Assembly: GCA_030533235.1 (NCBI GenBank)
Contig: JAUNJN010000027.1
Span: 1-32,828, forward strand
Reading direction: 5' to 3'
DNA from: Eubacteriales bacterium
GTDB taxonomy: Bacteria; Bacillota; Clostridia; Lachnospirales; Lachnospiraceae
Length of the DNA stretch: 32,828 nt
Under the pieces are notes generated by a model that was not told the DNA's origin, searched no databases, and was given only the letters and a program-made list of their open reading frames with translations. Below are positions 15,995 to 25,689 of this stretch, piece after piece (positions within the stretch are counted from its first letter, which is position 1; the number at the start of each line of letters is the position of its first letter). The translations under genes were made by a program, and so were the position numbers.

Positions 15995-16897
15995 CTAATT
16001 TAACATCCCCGGTCCGGAATCGAGCATCGCAAGTAAAGTTTTTGCAGCCTTCGACATCGGTGTCTTCCTGTCTGCTATCACACAAATCTCCCTCGCCGGG
16101 ATTTCCTTTTCAAACTTTAGTCGAAACAACTTTCCGGATGCAATTTCCTCTTTTGCAAAATCCTCTACCACACAACCGATTCCAAGATTTCGAACCGCAA
16201 ACTGTGTGACGATTGCACTTGTCGCAAGCTCAAATTCAGGATTAAGCACAACCTGATTATTCTGTAAAAACATATCCACATACTGTCTCGTGCTCGTATT
16301 TTGCTCCAGCAAAATAACAGGATAATTTTTGAGTACCGAATACGACAGTATTTTATTTTTTAATTCGGCAAAACGTTCACCTGCTACAAAGACATCCTGA
16401 ATAAAACGTCCTTTATACACAAGCATACGTTCATCTGTGTCAAATGTTGTGCTAACGACGCCGAAATCAATCCGCCCTGCCTTAAGATGCTCGATGGTAA
16501 GCGGCGTAGGTGCATTTGTCACATGAATTTTTATGTTCGGAAATGTACTGTGAAACTGTTCCAAATACGGAAGCAAATAAAACTGCAACGTCATGTCAGA
16601 GGCTCCGATACGAATTTCGCCGCCTTCCATATTTTGCATTTCTAAAAGCTTTGTCTCGCCCATTTTGATATGTTCATACCCATTTCGCACATAATCAAAC
16701 AGCGTCTTTCCTTCTGTCGTAAGCACAACCCCTTTTGAACATCTCACAAAAAGAATTGTTCCAAGCTCATCCTCCAAAAGCTTTATTGTCTGACTGACCG
16801 CCGGCTGAGAAAGACATAATTCTCGCGCCGCTTTTGTTATACTTCCGTAGGATGCCACATAATAAAATATTTTGTAGTACTCTAAGCTAATATTCAT
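15995..16897 (-). CDS. LysR-family transcriptional regulator
   Basis: 300 aa, typical LysR length. The N-terminal winged HTH is clear (YYKIFYYVASYGSITKAARE, then LCLSQPAVSQTIKLLEDELG), followed by the linker helix and a periplasmic-binding-like effector domain from about residue 90 (GGEIRIGASDMTLQFYLLPY). It starts three bases after the purB stop with only a weak AGAG site, so translation probably relies on ribosomes finishing purB. The target and effector are unknown; the DUF4867 gene downstream has its own promoter with an operator-like repeat and is a reasonable candidate. Confidence 0.93.
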   Translation of the reverse strand: MNISLEYYKIFYYVASYGSITKAARELCLSQPAVSQTIKLLEDELGTILFVRCSKGVVLTTEGKTLFDYVRNGYEHIKMGETKLLEMQNMEGGEIRIGASDMTLQFYLLPYLEQFHSTFPNIKIHVTNAPTPLTIEHLKAGRIDFGVVSTTFDTDERMLVYKGRFIQDVFVAGERFAELKNKILSYSVLKNYPVILLEQNTSTRQYVDMFLQNNQVVLNPEFELATSAIVTQFAVRNLGIGCVVEDFAKEEIASGKLFRLKFEKEIPAREICVIADRKTPMSKAAKTLLAMLDSGPGMLN

Positions 16898-16900
16898 ATA

Positions 16901-18355
16901 CTATACATTAATCTCTGCCTTTACTCCGAGAATATCCTTATTTTCTTCCAAAATCGGCTGAATAATCTCCTGTAAAAATTCTTCTGTCTGCTCCGGCGCA
17001 CGTCCTACAAAGTTAATCGGCTCAAGCAATGCAACGATTTCTTCTTTGCTCATACCGAATGCCGGGTCCGCAGCAATTAAATCAACAAGGTTATTTTCAT
17101 TTCCGTTTTTCTTAACCTCATTTCCCGCTTCCATTGAATATTGACGAATCTTCTCATGAAGTTCCTGACGGTTACCACCACGTTTTACGGCATCCATCAT
17201 AATATTTTCCGTAGCCATAAACGGAATCTCCTTCATAAATCTCTGGTAGATTACTTTATCATATACAACAAGACCGTCTACAACATTCAAATACAAATCT
17301 AAGATTCCATCAATTGCAAGGAATGCTTCCGGGACAGAAATACGCTTATTTGCAGAATCATCCAATGTTCTCTCAAACCACTGCGTTGCTGCTGTAATTG
17401 CAGGATTCAGGGCATCGACCATCACATAATTTGCAAGCGATGCAATACGCTCACTACGCATCGGATTGCGCTTATATGCCATAGCAGAAGAACCAATCTG
17501 ATTCTTTTCAAACGGTTCCTCGATTTCCTTTAAGTGTTGCAGCAAACGGATATCATTTGAAAATTTATGTGCGCTCATTGCGATACCGGAAAGAACATTT
17601 AATATTCTTGCATCCACCTTACGGGAATAGGTCTGTCCGGATACCGGATAACATGCATCAAAGCCCATTTTCTTTGCAATCATGCCGTCAATCTTTCGAA
17701 CGGTCTCATGGTCGCCGTTAAACAACTCCAAAAAGCTTGCCTGTGTACCTGTCGTCCCCTTGGAACCAAGTAACTTCTGCTCGCTGATCATGTATTCTAT
17801 ATCATGTAAATCGAGCAAGAGTTCCTGCATCCAAAGAGTCGCTCTTTTACCCACGGTTGTCGGCTGTGCCGGTTGAAAATGTGTAAATGCAAGCGTCGGA
17901 AGCTCCTTGTACTTCTCTGCAAATCCGGCAAGCTCTGCAATCACATTGATAAGTTTCGTACGAACAAGCTTTAATGCCTCCGTCATAACGATGACATCTG
18001 TGTTGTCTCCAACATAACAGCTGGTTGCCCCAAGATGGATAATTCCTGCTGCCTTCGGACACTGTAACCCATATGCATGCACATGACTCATAACATCATG
18101 ACGAACGATTTTTTCCTGTTTCTTTGCATCTTCATAATTTATATCATCAATATGTGCTTTTAACTCTTCAATCTGTTCATCTGTAATACGAGGCTTACCG
18201 TCTGCATCTAAAAGTCCTAATTCCTGTTCGGTCTCTGCAAGTGCAATCCAAAGTTTTCTCCACGTACGAAACTTCATATCCGGGGAAAAAATGTACTGCA
18301 TCTCCTTGCTTGCATATCGCTCTGACAACGGGCTTACATACTTATCGTTACTCAT
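16901..18355 (-). CDS. purB: Adenylosuccinate lyase
   Basis: Fumarase/aspartase-superfamily enzyme that releases fumarate from adenylosuccinate and from SAICAR in purine synthesis. 484 aa from the ATG at 18355 (GGAG seven bases upstream). The superfamily signature GSSAMAYKRNPMRSERI is present with its mobile-loop serines, as are the substrate-site motifs LGATSCYVGDNTDV and FTHFQPAQPTTVGKR. It belongs to the longer, eukaryote-like PurB group common in Clostridia. It is followed within three bases by a LysR regulator and driven by its own promoter (18417-18445). Confidence 0.97.
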   Translation of the reverse strand: MSNDKYVSPLSERYASKEMQYIFSPDMKFRTWRKLWIALAETEQELGLLDADGKPRITDEQIEELKAHIDDINYEDAKKQEKIVRHDVMSHVHAYGLQCPKAAGIIHLGATSCYVGDNTDVIVMTEALKLVRTKLINVIAELAGFAEKYKELPTLAFTHFQPAQPTTVGKRATLWMQELLLDLHDIEYMISEQKLLGSKGTTGTQASFLELFNGDHETVRKIDGMIAKKMGFDACYPVSGQTYSRKVDARILNVLSGIAMSAHKFSNDIRLLQHLKEIEEPFEKNQIGSSAMAYKRNPMRSERIASLANYVMVDALNPAITAATQWFERTLDDSANKRISVPEAFLAIDGILDLYLNVVDGLVVYDKVIYQRFMKEIPFMATENIMMDAVKRGGNRQELHEKIRQYSMEAGNEVKKNGNENNLVDLIAADPAFGMSKEEIVALLEPINFVGRAPEQTEEFLQEIIQPILEENKDILGVKAEINV

Positions 18356-18416
18356 CTTGTGTCTCCTCTTTCTTTTGAAATATATTAAGCATTTATAACG
18401 CAAAAATTCATCTTAA

Positions 18417-18445
18417 ATTATGACGCACTTCGGTCAAACTGTCAA
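18417..18445 (-). promoter_or_regulatory. Sigma-A type promoter of purB
   Basis: Minus strand perfect TTGACA (18445-18440), 17-nt spacer, CATAAT (18422-18417). The spacer repeats TTTGAC and contains CCGAA, the core of the PurR PurBox of Bacillus, but a second box in the required arrangement was not seen. Confidence 0.7.
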
Positions 18446-18479
18446 ACCTTTTATTTCTATCATATGCAAAATGAATTTG

Positions 18480-18508
18480 TTGATTCTCATTCAGGATTTT
18501 GATATAAT
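18480..18508 (+). promoter_or_regulatory. Sigma-A type promoter of the PilZ gene
   Basis: TTGATT (18480-18485), 17-nt spacer, perfect TATAAT (18503-18508). The transcript should begin near 18515, which excludes the open frame's upstream start and supports the ATG at 18573. Confidence 0.75.
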
Positions 18509-18572
18509 AATCTCATATTTACTGAACAGTTTTCAAAAAAATAAGGCTTTGTGTCATTTTGGAGGATTCGAT

Positions 18573-18917
18573 ATGAACGAAAAAAGAAAATACGAACGAC
18601 TTCCAATCAAACTTGTTTTGGAGGTTTCCAATCTGTTTAAGCAGGACGGCATACAGATTGATATTAATCAAGCGGAAATCGAGGTTTTTGATATATCAAA
18701 AGCCGGCATCGGCTTTATGTCCGAAACTAAATTTCCGGAGGGCTACTATTTTAATGCGCGAATCGAGTTCGAAACCACTGACGAGATTATTTTGTCTGTC
18801 ATAAAGGTTTTATATTCATGTCCGATCGGTTCTGCCGGATACCGATATGGTTGCGAGTTCGTTGGTCTTCCGTCTATGTACGATCACTTTTTTGATGAAT
18901 ACAAAGCAAAGCTATAG
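18573..18917 (+). CDS. PilZ-domain protein (candidate c-di-GMP receptor)
   Basis: 114 aa, a single PilZ domain. Both c-di-GMP contact motifs are visible: the N-terminal RxxxR (RKYERLP, R5 and R9) and D-x-S-x-x-G (DISKAGIGF, D40, S42, G45). The rest is the expected beta barrel ending with RYGCEFVGL. The GGAGG site lies seven bases before the ATG. It is monocistronic with its own promoter and terminator, facing the polysaccharide genes that converge on it. A role in motility or envelope polysaccharide control is inference; no diguanylate cyclase is in the window. Confidence 0.9.
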   Translation: MNEKRKYERLPIKLVLEVSNLFKQDGIQIDINQAEIEVFDISKAGIGFMSETKFPEGYYFNARIEFETTDEIILSVIKVLYSCPIGSAGYRYGCEFVGLPSMYDHFFDEYKAKL

Positions 18918-18980
18918 AAAAAAGAAAGAGTTTCATTGATACGATTGTTTAATCGCAACGAAACTCTTTCTTTTTCTATA
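18912..18980. terminator. Bidirectional terminator between the PilZ and rfbD genes
   Basis: A long stem pairs TATAGAAAAA-GAAAGAGTTTC (18913-18934, one bulged A) with GAAACTCTTTC-TTTTTCTATA (18960-18980), capped by a CGATT/AATCG hairpin. The arms are A-rich and T-rich, giving U-tracts in both directions. It serves the two converging transcripts. Confidence 0.9.
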
Positions 18981-18999
18981 CTGTCCGATTGCAGAACCT

Positions 19000-19839
19000 C
19001 TAATTATTTATCATATATTCGCGAAGCGCGTCCTCCCACTGCGCAAAAGTAAAATCCGTAGTCATACGCAGCATATAGTTATCAAGGACGGAATATGCCG
19101 GCCTCTTTGCCGGTGTCGGATACTGATCGGTTGTAAGATGATTGACTTTTACATCCATCCCTGCAAACTCAAATATCTTTTCTGCAAACTCTGCCCATGA
19201 ACAAAATCCCTCACAAGTACCATGATACAGGCCATAGTTTTCTGTCGGTTCCAATGCATGAATCATCTTTGCAAGTTCTTTCGCACTTGTCGGAGATCCA
19301 ATCTGATCACAAACAACACCAACCTCACCGCGTTCTTTTCCGAGCGAAAGCATTGTCTTTACGAAATTCTTACCATCTCCGTACAACCATGCTGTACGAA
19401 CAATATAAAACTTATCCGAAAACTGCTTTACAAATTCTTCACCTGCAAGCTTTGTCTTTCCATATGCACCAAGCGGACACACCGGAGACAATTCCGTATA
19501 TGGCTCACTTGCACTGCCGTCAAACACATAATCCGTTGACACATGAATCATCTTTGCACCAACTTTTCTTGCGGCAATACTTAAATTTCTTGGTCCAATC
19601 GCATTTATACGAAATGCCAAATCAAATTCAGACTCACATGCGTTGACATTTGTATGTGCCGCACAGTTAATAATTACATCCGGCTGCTCTTTTTCCGCAA
19701 AAGCCACCACCTGCGCAACATCTGTGATATCAAGCTCTGCAACATCCGTATTAATCAATGTCACATCATCCGTTTTGTATTCTTCATTGATTGCTCTCCC
19801 GAGCTGACCATTACATCCGGTCACTAAAATACGTCTCAT
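19000..19839 (-). CDS. rfbD: dTDP-4-dehydrorhamnose reductase
   Basis: Extended short-chain dehydrogenase of the RmlD/RfbD type, 279 aa. The NAD(P)-binding motif GCNGQLG starts at residue 8, DYVFDGS and the catalytic YGKTKLAGE (Tyr-x3-Lys) follow, and RTAWLYGDGKNF and the end YSVLDNYML are characteristic. It makes dTDP-L-rhamnose for surface polysaccharide. The start is ATG at 19839 with GGAGG upstream. The other rhamnose genes (rfbA, B, C) are not in the window. It is the last gene of the envelope run, 22 bp after the glycosyl-phosphate transferase. A related sugar reductase is a minor alternative. Confidence 0.9.
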   Translation of the reverse strand: MRRILVTGCNGQLGRAINEEYKTDDVTLINTDVAELDITDVAQVVAFAEKEQPDVIINCAAHTNVNACESEFDLAFRINAIGPRNLSIAARKVGAKMIHVSTDYVFDGSASEPYTELSPVCPLGAYGKTKLAGEEFVKQFSDKFYIVRTAWLYGDGKNFVKTMLSLGKERGEVGVVCDQIGSPTSAKELAKMIHALEPTENYGLYHGTCEGFCSWAEFAEKIFEFAGMDVKVNHLTTDQYPTPAKRPAYSVLDNYMLRMTTDFTFAQWEDALREYMINN

Positions 19840-19861
19840 AATATCCTCCACCTATATCGTT

Positions 19862-21274
19862 TTAATCAGCTTCCATTTCAGAAGGTTCCTCCGTATCCGG
19901 TTCATATTCTTCAAACACATACTCCGGGCATTCCTCATTTACACGGAACGGCTCTGTACTGTCCTTCTTAAACAAAATAATAAGCGTCTGAAACATTAAC
20001 TTAATATCAAGCCAAAAACTGTATTCCTCAATATATAACAAATCGAGTACCAATTTATCCTTCGGCGATGTATTGTACTTTCCGGCAATTTGCGCATATC
20101 CCGTAATACCCGCCTTTACACGCAAACGATATTCGTATTCCGGTAACACCGACGTGTAATTAAATATATTAACCAGCATCTCCGGTCTCGGGCCCACAAT
20201 GCTCATTTCACCCTTTAACACATTAAAAAACTGTGGAATCTCATCAATTCGGTATTTACGCAGGAACTTTCCGACACGTGTAATTCGTTCATCGTCCTCT
20301 ACCGCATTGTAATTTTGAACGTCCTCTTTCATCGTACGGAATTTGTACACAGAAAAAATCTTACCGTCCCGTGTCGCACGATTTTGCTTAAATATAATAC
20401 TTCCGCCATCATCAAACTTAATGAGCAGTGTTGCAATCAACATAAGCGGTGATGTCAAAATAATTGCCACCGTAGAGATCACAAGATCCATTGCCCGCTT
20501 GACAAAGCGTTGCTCCAAAGTAAGACCTCCCGCATAGCTGCCGTACATCGATACATCATCCAGAATTACATGCTTTGCACTCTGCTCGATTACATCATGC
20601 ATGTCAGGATTAAAATAGACATTCTTCATGTTTTGATAGCAATATTCAACAATCGCCGATCGTTCCTTGACCGGTACATTATATATAAACACTGTATCAT
20701 GCTCAACAATATAATCTCGAAGCTTTGGATCCTTATAATCCGCAATCTTCGAAATATGATACTGAAGCTTATACTTTAATACTCCTTTTACAATCTCATT
20801 TAAGCTGCGTTGCGAAGATGTGATAATGAGACATTCTTCCGGTTCATACAGCTTAAAGTAGAGTGCATTTCCCCCATAAGAAAAAATAAAAATGAGTACA
20901 ATCTGAATCGCTAATATTGGAATCAACAGCTGCGGTTTTTCCAGCATGAATGAATGATTATTCTTTTCATTCGTATTCATAAGAGAAAGCGCAAGCATAG
21001 ATATAATATCCGTAAATGTAATCATCAACACGAGAGAATACACAATCGGACGACTCTTTTTCTTACCAATATCATATCTTCCGTATATATTATAAAACAT
21101 ATACGACATCGCAATATAGGACGCAATCGTAACAACAGCAGTTCTCGACGGGCGAAGCAACTGCCAGTTATCAATCGCATAAATACGATAAAATGTCCAG
21201 AACAGCAGAATATTTAATATAGCTTTCATCAAAAAGATAAAGCTCGTTTCCAGTTTTCTAAGTGTTTTTTTCAT
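19862..21274 (-). CDS. Polyprenyl-phosphate sugar-1-phosphate transferase (exopolysaccharide initiation)
   Basis: 470-aa membrane protein that would load the first sugar-1-phosphate onto undecaprenyl phosphate. The N-terminal half has four to five membrane spans (about 10-125) and a cytoplasmic CoA-binding-like domain; the C-terminal half, from about residue 255, is the bacterial sugar-transferase domain: KRAMDLVISTVAIILTSPLM, then FKQNRATRDGKIFSVYKFRTM, RKYRIDEIPQFFNVLKGEMS and IVGPRPE, the catalytic signature. The tail ends in an acidic stretch. The start ATG at 21274 follows AGGTTGGAG. It lies between glmM and rfbD with 18- and 22-bp gaps, hence one operon. The donor sugar is unknown. Confidence 0.92.
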   Translation of the reverse strand: MKKTLRKLETSFIFLMKAILNILLFWTFYRIYAIDNWQLLRPSRTAVVTIASYIAMSYMFYNIYGRYDIGKKKSRPIVYSLVLMITFTDIISMLALSLMNTNEKNNHSFMLEKPQLLIPILAIQIVLIFIFSYGGNALYFKLYEPEECLIITSSQRSLNEIVKGVLKYKLQYHISKIADYKDPKLRDYIVEHDTVFIYNVPVKERSAIVEYCYQNMKNVYFNPDMHDVIEQSAKHVILDDVSMYGSYAGGLTLEQRFVKRAMDLVISTVAIILTSPLMLIATLLIKFDDGGSIIFKQNRATRDGKIFSVYKFRTMKEDVQNYNAVEDDERITRVGKFLRKYRIDEIPQFFNVLKGEMSIVGPRPEMLVNIFNYTSVLPEYEYRLRVKAGITGYAQIAGKYNTSPKDKLVLDLLYIEEYSFWLDIKLMFQTLIILFKKDSTEPFRVNEECPEYVFEEYEPDTEEPSEMEAD

Positions 21275-21292
21275 AAACTCCAACCTGTAACC

Positions 21293-22648
21293 CTAGGCCT
21301 CAAATCCAAGGTCCTTAATCACTTGTACAACCGCATCTGCATGCTGTTTACATAATGCATCTGTCTTCGCCTCTACCATGACACGAATCAACGGCTCCGT
21401 ACCACTTTCCCGAAGCAAAATTCTTCCCTCATCGCCAAGTGATGTCTCTACCTGTTTTGCAGCAGCAAGCACCTGTTCATTCTGCATAACCAAAGCCTTA
21501 TCCCTGACCCTAACATTTACAAGAAGCTGCGGATATATCTGAAGTCCCCGAACAAGCTCTGACATCTTTGTCTTCCGCTCAATCATAACCTCCATAAGCT
21601 TAAGAGAAGTAAGAACACCGTCACCGGTTCTTGCATTTTTCGCAAAAATGATATGACCACTTTGTTCTCCGCCCAAAATATATCCGTTTTCCATCATGCA
21701 TTCATATACATACTTATCTCCAACAGCCGTTTTCATATAATTGATTCCGGCAGCATCAAACGCTTTATACAGTCCAAGATTAGACATAACCGTCGTCACG
21801 ACCGTATTGTTGATAAGCTTTCCCTGCTCCTTAAGATACGTACCACAAATGTATAGTATCATATCTCCGTCAATCAAATTTCCTTTTTCATCGACTGCAA
21901 GACATCGGTCTGCATCTCCGTCATAAGCAAATCCGGCATCCAACTGATTTTCAAGAACAAACTTTTTTAAGCTTTCAATATGTGTTGAACCACAATCACG
22001 GTTGATATTCGTTCCATCCGGTTCATTGTGAATCACGTACGTCTTCGCCCCTAATGCATCAAATACTGCTTTTGCAACAGTCGAAGAAGCACCGTTTGCA
22101 CAATCCAACCCGATTTTTAAGTTCTTAAATCCACGTGTCGGAACCGTCATCAAATACCCGATATATCGATTACGTCCCATAGAATAATCAGTAGTACGTC
22201 CGATATTTTCTCTGGTTGCATATGGAATCTCAGGAATCAATCCATCAATATACTTCTCAATTTCTTCCTCCACAGCTGCATCCATCTTGGAACCCTGATT
22301 ATTGATGATTTTGATTCCATTGTCATAGAACGGATTATGGCTTGCAGAAATCATAATACCACAGTCAAATTCATCTGAACGAACAATATATGAAACACTC
22401 GGTGTCGGTGTAACATGCATCAGATATACATCTGCACCGCTTGCCGTAAGTCCTGCAACAAGCGAATACTCAAACATGTAACTGGAACGTCTCGTATCTT
22501 TACCAATTACAATACGCGCATGTTCTGACTCCGGCTTATCCTTACCGAAATAATACCCTAAATATCGACCTACCTTATAGGCATGCTCCACCGTCAAGTC
22601 AATGTTAGCTTCACCGCGAAATCCGTCTGTACCAAAATACTTACCCAT
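21293..22648 (-). CDS. glmM: Phosphoglucosamine mutase
   Basis: Interconverts glucosamine-6-phosphate and glucosamine-1-phosphate for UDP-GlcNAc and peptidoglycan. 451 aa, the family length. The phosphoserine motif ISASHNP has the catalytic S103, the metal loop is DGDADRCL, and the sugar- and phosphate-binding motifs GGEQSGHI and RESGTEPLIRVM are present. AAGGAG lies 12 bases before the ATG. A promoter (22689-22717) suggests it can be transcribed apart from the que genes upstream. Confidence 0.97.
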   Translation of the reverse strand: MGKYFGTDGFRGEANIDLTVEHAYKVGRYLGYYFGKDKPESEHARIVIGKDTRRSSYMFEYSLVAGLTASGADVYLMHVTPTPSVSYIVRSDEFDCGIMISASHNPFYDNGIKIINNQGSKMDAAVEEEIEKYIDGLIPEIPYATRENIGRTTDYSMGRNRYIGYLMTVPTRGFKNLKIGLDCANGASSTVAKAVFDALGAKTYVIHNEPDGTNINRDCGSTHIESLKKFVLENQLDAGFAYDGDADRCLAVDEKGNLIDGDMILYICGTYLKEQGKLINNTVVTTVMSNLGLYKAFDAAGINYMKTAVGDKYVYECMMENGYILGGEQSGHIIFAKNARTGDGVLTSLKLMEVMIERKTKMSELVRGLQIYPQLLVNVRVRDKALVMQNEQVLAAAKQVETSLGDEGRILLRESGTEPLIRVMVEAKTDALCKQHADAVVQVIKDLGFEA

Positions 22649-22688
22649 AACAGGTATAATCTCCTTTCAGAAACACAATATTATTTTG

Positions 22689-22717
22689 ATTATATTCCTT
22701 TTTTAGCCAAAAGTAAA
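22689..22717 (-). promoter_or_regulatory. Promoter of glmM
   Basis: Minus strand TTTACT (22717-22712), 17-nt spacer, perfect TATAAT (22694-22689), placed directly after the stop of the lipid kinase gene. Confidence 0.6.
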
Positions 22718-22721
22718 GAAT

Positions 22722-23708
22722 CTAATCATTGTAATACGTATCCTCATCCTGTTCCTCATCGACACTCGCTGCAAGCTCATTAAACGCCTCGGTAATTCCT
22801 TCCAAAACTGCAGAATTTTCAAGGTAAATACCAACTGCCTGTTTTTGATTGGATATTGTAAGATTTTGATAATCCCCCGCAAATTCACCATCAATCGTCC
22901 ACGGAATTATCTCCTCACTAATTACCGATATCTTTGACGCTTTACAATCAAAAAACATCTCATTTCCTTCAATATTGTTCGTTACAATTCCCGAAAGAAT
23001 CTGCTGAAATTCTGCAACATTTTGGGGACTCTTAATAAACAGGCAATCAAATTTACCATCATCTAGCGCAACATGTGCGGAACCTCTCACACGAAAACCG
23101 GCTACCGAATAAGAATTTGTTATCATACCAAAAATGTAATCGCCGGTAATTACCGCGCCGTCAAAATCAGCTTTCAATCGATAGGATTTAAAATTACCCA
23201 GATTTCGAACCGCCTCGAGTAAATACGCAGAATGTCCGATTACCTTTTTCAAAGACTGCTTTGTGTTATAGGAAATATCCGTAAATATACCAAATGCCGC
23301 AATGTACATAAAATATTTCTCGTTTAGTTTACCTACGTCAATAAAACATTCTTCACCTTTTACAATCTGTATTGCCGCCTCCAAAGGTTTCCTCGAAATC
23401 CTAAGACTGCGCGCAAAATCATTCGTCGTCCCAACCGGAATATATCCGATCGGAACCTTTTTTGTTCCCATATTCATATAACCGGAAATCGTATTTTGCA
23501 ATGTACCGTCCCCTCCGGCACACACAACCAAGTCATACAAAGCGCCTTCCTCACTCATTTTACGTTCAGCATCGGTAGGTCCGGTTGTCGGATAAACAAC
23601 GACCTCATATCCAGCCTTCGAAAATGCAACGATAATTTCAAATAAATCATTTCGGACCGCTGTACGACCGGCTTTCGGATTAATTATGAACAGCAGCTTT
23701 TTTTTCAA
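22722..23708 (-). CDS. Diacylglycerol kinase-family lipid kinase, TTG start inside queC
   Basis: About 328 aa, DAGK catalytic fold (YegS/DgkB type) that phosphorylates diacylglycerol or a related lipid at the membrane. The N-terminal [12 protein letters not shown] and the nucleotide motif [17 protein letters not shown], then [13 protein letters not shown], are diagnostic; WTIDGEFAG is the C-terminal signature. The fold must begin just before KKLLF, where no ATG or GTG is available: TTG at 23708, with GGAGG six bases upstream, fits best. This places the start inside queC with a 29-base out-of-frame overlap. An ATG at 23765 would add a non-homologous tail translated from queC's zinc-site region and has no ribosome site. 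Confidence 0.88.
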   Translation of the reverse strand: MKKKLLFIINPKAGRTAVRNDLFEIIVAFSKAGYEVVVYPTTGPTDAERKMSEEGALYDLVVCAGGDGTLQNTISGYMNMGTKKVPIGYIPVGTTNDFARSLRISRKPLEAAIQIVKGEECFIDVGKLNEKYFMYIAAFGIFTDISYNTKQSLKKVIGHSAYLLEAVRNLGNFKSYRLKADFDGAVITGDYIFGMITNSYSVAGFRVRGSAHVALDDGKFDCLFIKSPQNVAEFQQILSGIVTNNIEGNEMFFDCKASKISVISEEIIPWTIDGEFAGDYQNLTISNQKQAVGIYLENSAVLEGITEAFNELAASVDEEQDEDTYYND

Positions 23709-24351
23709 GATATGCCTCCAATCCCTTCTTGCGAAGCTTGCAGGATGGGCAATTTCCGCATCCATCCCCTAATATGCCATTATAGCAGGTAAGCGTCTCG
23801 TTTCGAATCAAATCAAATCCCCCAAGCTTATCTGCCATCTCCCATGTTTGTTCTTTGTCAATCCACATTAGTGGCGTAATTATGTCAAATTCATAATCCA
23901 TTGCTAAATTAAGCGTCACATTTAGTGATTTAATAAATATATCGCGACAATCCGGATACCCTGAAAAATCACTCTGCGATACCCCTGTAATCAAATCCGT
24001 AATTCCGAGCTGTTTTGCGTAAACAGCCGCAAATGTAAGAAATATCATATTTCTTCCGTCTACAAAGGAATTTGGTGTGCCCTGCAAAGGCGCACTCTCA
24101 TCCACCTTTATATCCATACGTGTCAGAGAATTTGGTGCAATCTCATTTAATAGCCCCATATCCATAATCTTATGGGTAACTCCAAGCTTTTCACATATTT
24201 TCTTTGCACATTCAAGCTCTAATCTATGTCTTTGACCGTAATCAAAGGAAATTGCATATACAGTCTTATAGTTTTCTTTTGCCCATAAAAGACAAGTTGT
24301 ACTATCCTGTCCTCCACTAAAAACAACAACTGCAGCCTCTTTATTCTTCAT
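23680..24351 (-). CDS. queC: 7-Cyano-7-deazaguanine (preQ0) synthase
   Basis: ATP-dependent enzyme turning 7-carboxy-7-deazaguanine into preQ0, the last step before tRNA-directed queuosine synthesis. 223 aa. The PP-loop FSGGQDSTT is at residues 11-19 and the zinc site is C189, C198, C201 and C204 ([17 protein letters not shown]), matching the E. coli spacing. It is 78 bp after folE and overlaps the lipid kinase downstream. Confidence 0.97.
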   Translation of the reverse strand: MKNKEAAVVVFSGGQDSTTCLLWAKENYKTVYAISFDYGQRHRLELECAKKICEKLGVTHKIMDMGLLNEIAPNSLTRMDIKVDESAPLQGTPNSFVDGRNMIFLTFAAVYAKQLGITDLITGVSQSDFSGYPDCRDIFIKSLNVTLNLAMDYEFDIITPLMWIDKEQTWEMADKLGGFDLIRNETLTCYNGILGDGCGNCPSCKLRKKGLEAYLEKKAAVHN

Positions 24352-24429
24352 TCAAAGCACTCCTTTCTTTATTATACAGCGTACTCGTATCAAAAATGTA
24401 TCAATCAACAGCCTTCAAATCATATTTTC

Positions 24430-25008
24430 TTATTTTAACATCGTAAGCAGGCGATTCTGCAACGATACTTCATCGCAAAATCTCCCGAGAAATGTCGTTG
24501 TAACCGTTTTGGCGTTTTCTTTTCGAATCCCTCTTGCCGTCATACAACTGTGGCAACCTTCTATCACAACCGCAACATTGTCCGTTTCCGTTACCTTCGA
24601 AATAATCGATGCGATATCGGTCCCGATTCGTTCCTGTAGCTGCAAACGTCTTGCAACCATATCTGCAATTCTTGCAATCTTACTAAGACCGATTACCTTT
24701 TTATCCGGCAAATATGCCACAGACACCTTCATATCATACATTAGCGCTAAATGATGTTCACAATAGCTGAAAACCTCAATGTCCTTTACAAGCACAATAT
24801 CCTCTGAATCCGCCTTAGGCTTTTCAAAGGTTTTATTGAACATAGCGGCAATTTCATCATTTGTGTAATTCATTCCCATAAATACTTCCTCATACATACG
24901 GGCAACACGATCCGGTGTATCCTTCAGGCCTTCACGCTCCGGATCATCCCCTAATGCTACGAGGATTCCTCTTATATGTTCCCTGATTGAATCTTTATCA
25001 ATTGCCAT
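24430..25008 (-). CDS. folE: GTP cyclohydrolase I
   Basis: Forms 7,8-dihydroneopterin triphosphate from GTP, the entry step for queuosine (and folate). 192 aa from the ATG at 25008, with GGGAG nine bases upstream; this start is four bases after the queE stop. Zinc ligands are C83 and H86 ([11 protein letters not shown]) and C155 ([10 protein letters not shown]). Its position between queE and queC shows it serves the que pathway here, even if a second folE exists elsewhere. Confidence 0.96.
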   Translation of the reverse strand: MAIDKDSIREHIRGILVALGDDPEREGLKDTPDRVARMYEEVFMGMNYTNDEIAAMFNKTFEKPKADSEDIVLVKDIEVFSYCEHHLALMYDMKVSVAYLPDKKVIGLSKIARIADMVARRLQLQERIGTDIASIISKVTETDNVAVVIEGCHSCMTARGIRKENAKTVTTTFLGRFCDEVSLQNRLLTMLK

Positions 25009-25012
25009 TTCT

Positions 25013-25681
25013 CTATACTCCCTTTCTATTTGGATCCCAAATATATTTGTGTAGCTGTAGCTGCATTTTTTCACGCATCATCTGATGCTCAATCATATAA
25101 TTGACAATTTCCGTAGGCTCAACCCGGGAAAATGCCGAACTGATATATACGGTTGCCCGGTCGTTTAAACAATATTTTTCGATGATTTCTCTCGCATAAT
25201 CCAAATCCTGTCTGTCAGACACAACAAATTTTACACTGTCTGACTGTTTTAAATACCGGTAATTCGAAACCTTCATCGCTTCATGCATCCCACTTCCCGG
25301 CAACTTATAATCCAGAGTAAAAACAATATTTCCCGGAATGTTGACAAATGGTGCGATGTCAATCGAACCATTCGTTTCGATTTCGATACGAAGAGACGGA
25401 TCCTTTCCCAACATCATTAACAACCGATCCATATTTGTTTGCATCAAAGGTTCTCCCCCCGTAAGTGTAACATTACAGACTCCGGAGTCCTTAATAAATG
25501 CATAGATTTCTTCCTCACTTAAAATTTCATACGGCACATTCTTTTCATTCGCCCATCTTGTATCGCAATAACTGCAATTTAAGTTACACCCCGCAAACCG
25601 GATAAAAGCTGCCAGTGCACCGGCTTGTCTTGCTTCACCGTTAATACTTACAAATTTCTCCACTACATGAAACTTTCCCAT
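25013..25681 (-). CDS. queE: 7-Carboxy-7-deazaguanine synthase (radical SAM)
   Basis: Radical SAM enzyme that contracts 6-carboxytetrahydropterin to 7-carboxy-7-deazaguanine. 222 aa. The cluster motif CNLNCSYC (C32, C36, C39) has the standard C-x3-C-x2-C form; [20 protein letters not shown] precedes it, and [11 protein letters not shown] is the SAM-binding GGEP motif. It starts eight bases after queD and ends four bases before folE. Confidence 0.96.
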   Translation of the reverse strand: MGKFHVVEKFVSINGEARQAGALAAFIRFAGCNLNCSYCDTRWANEKNVPYEILSEEEIYAFIKDSGVCNVTLTGGEPLMQTNMDRLLMMLGKDPSLRIEIETNGSIDIAPFVNIPGNIVFTLDYKLPGSGMHEAMKVSNYRYLKQSDSVKFVVSDRQDLDYAREIIEKYCLNDRATVYISSAFSRVEPTEIVNYMIEHQMMREKMQLQLHKYIWDPNRKGV

Positions 25682-25689
25682 ACAATCAC

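Noticed and set aside
18423-18440. PurR PurBox at purB (CCGAA core)
   Set aside because: Only one partial box was seen, without the paired, spaced arrangement needed for PurR control, and nothing similar lies at purA.
19197-19646. 149-codon plus-strand frame opposite rfbD
   Set aside because: It is antisense to a conserved reductase, His- and Gln-rich, with no start signal.
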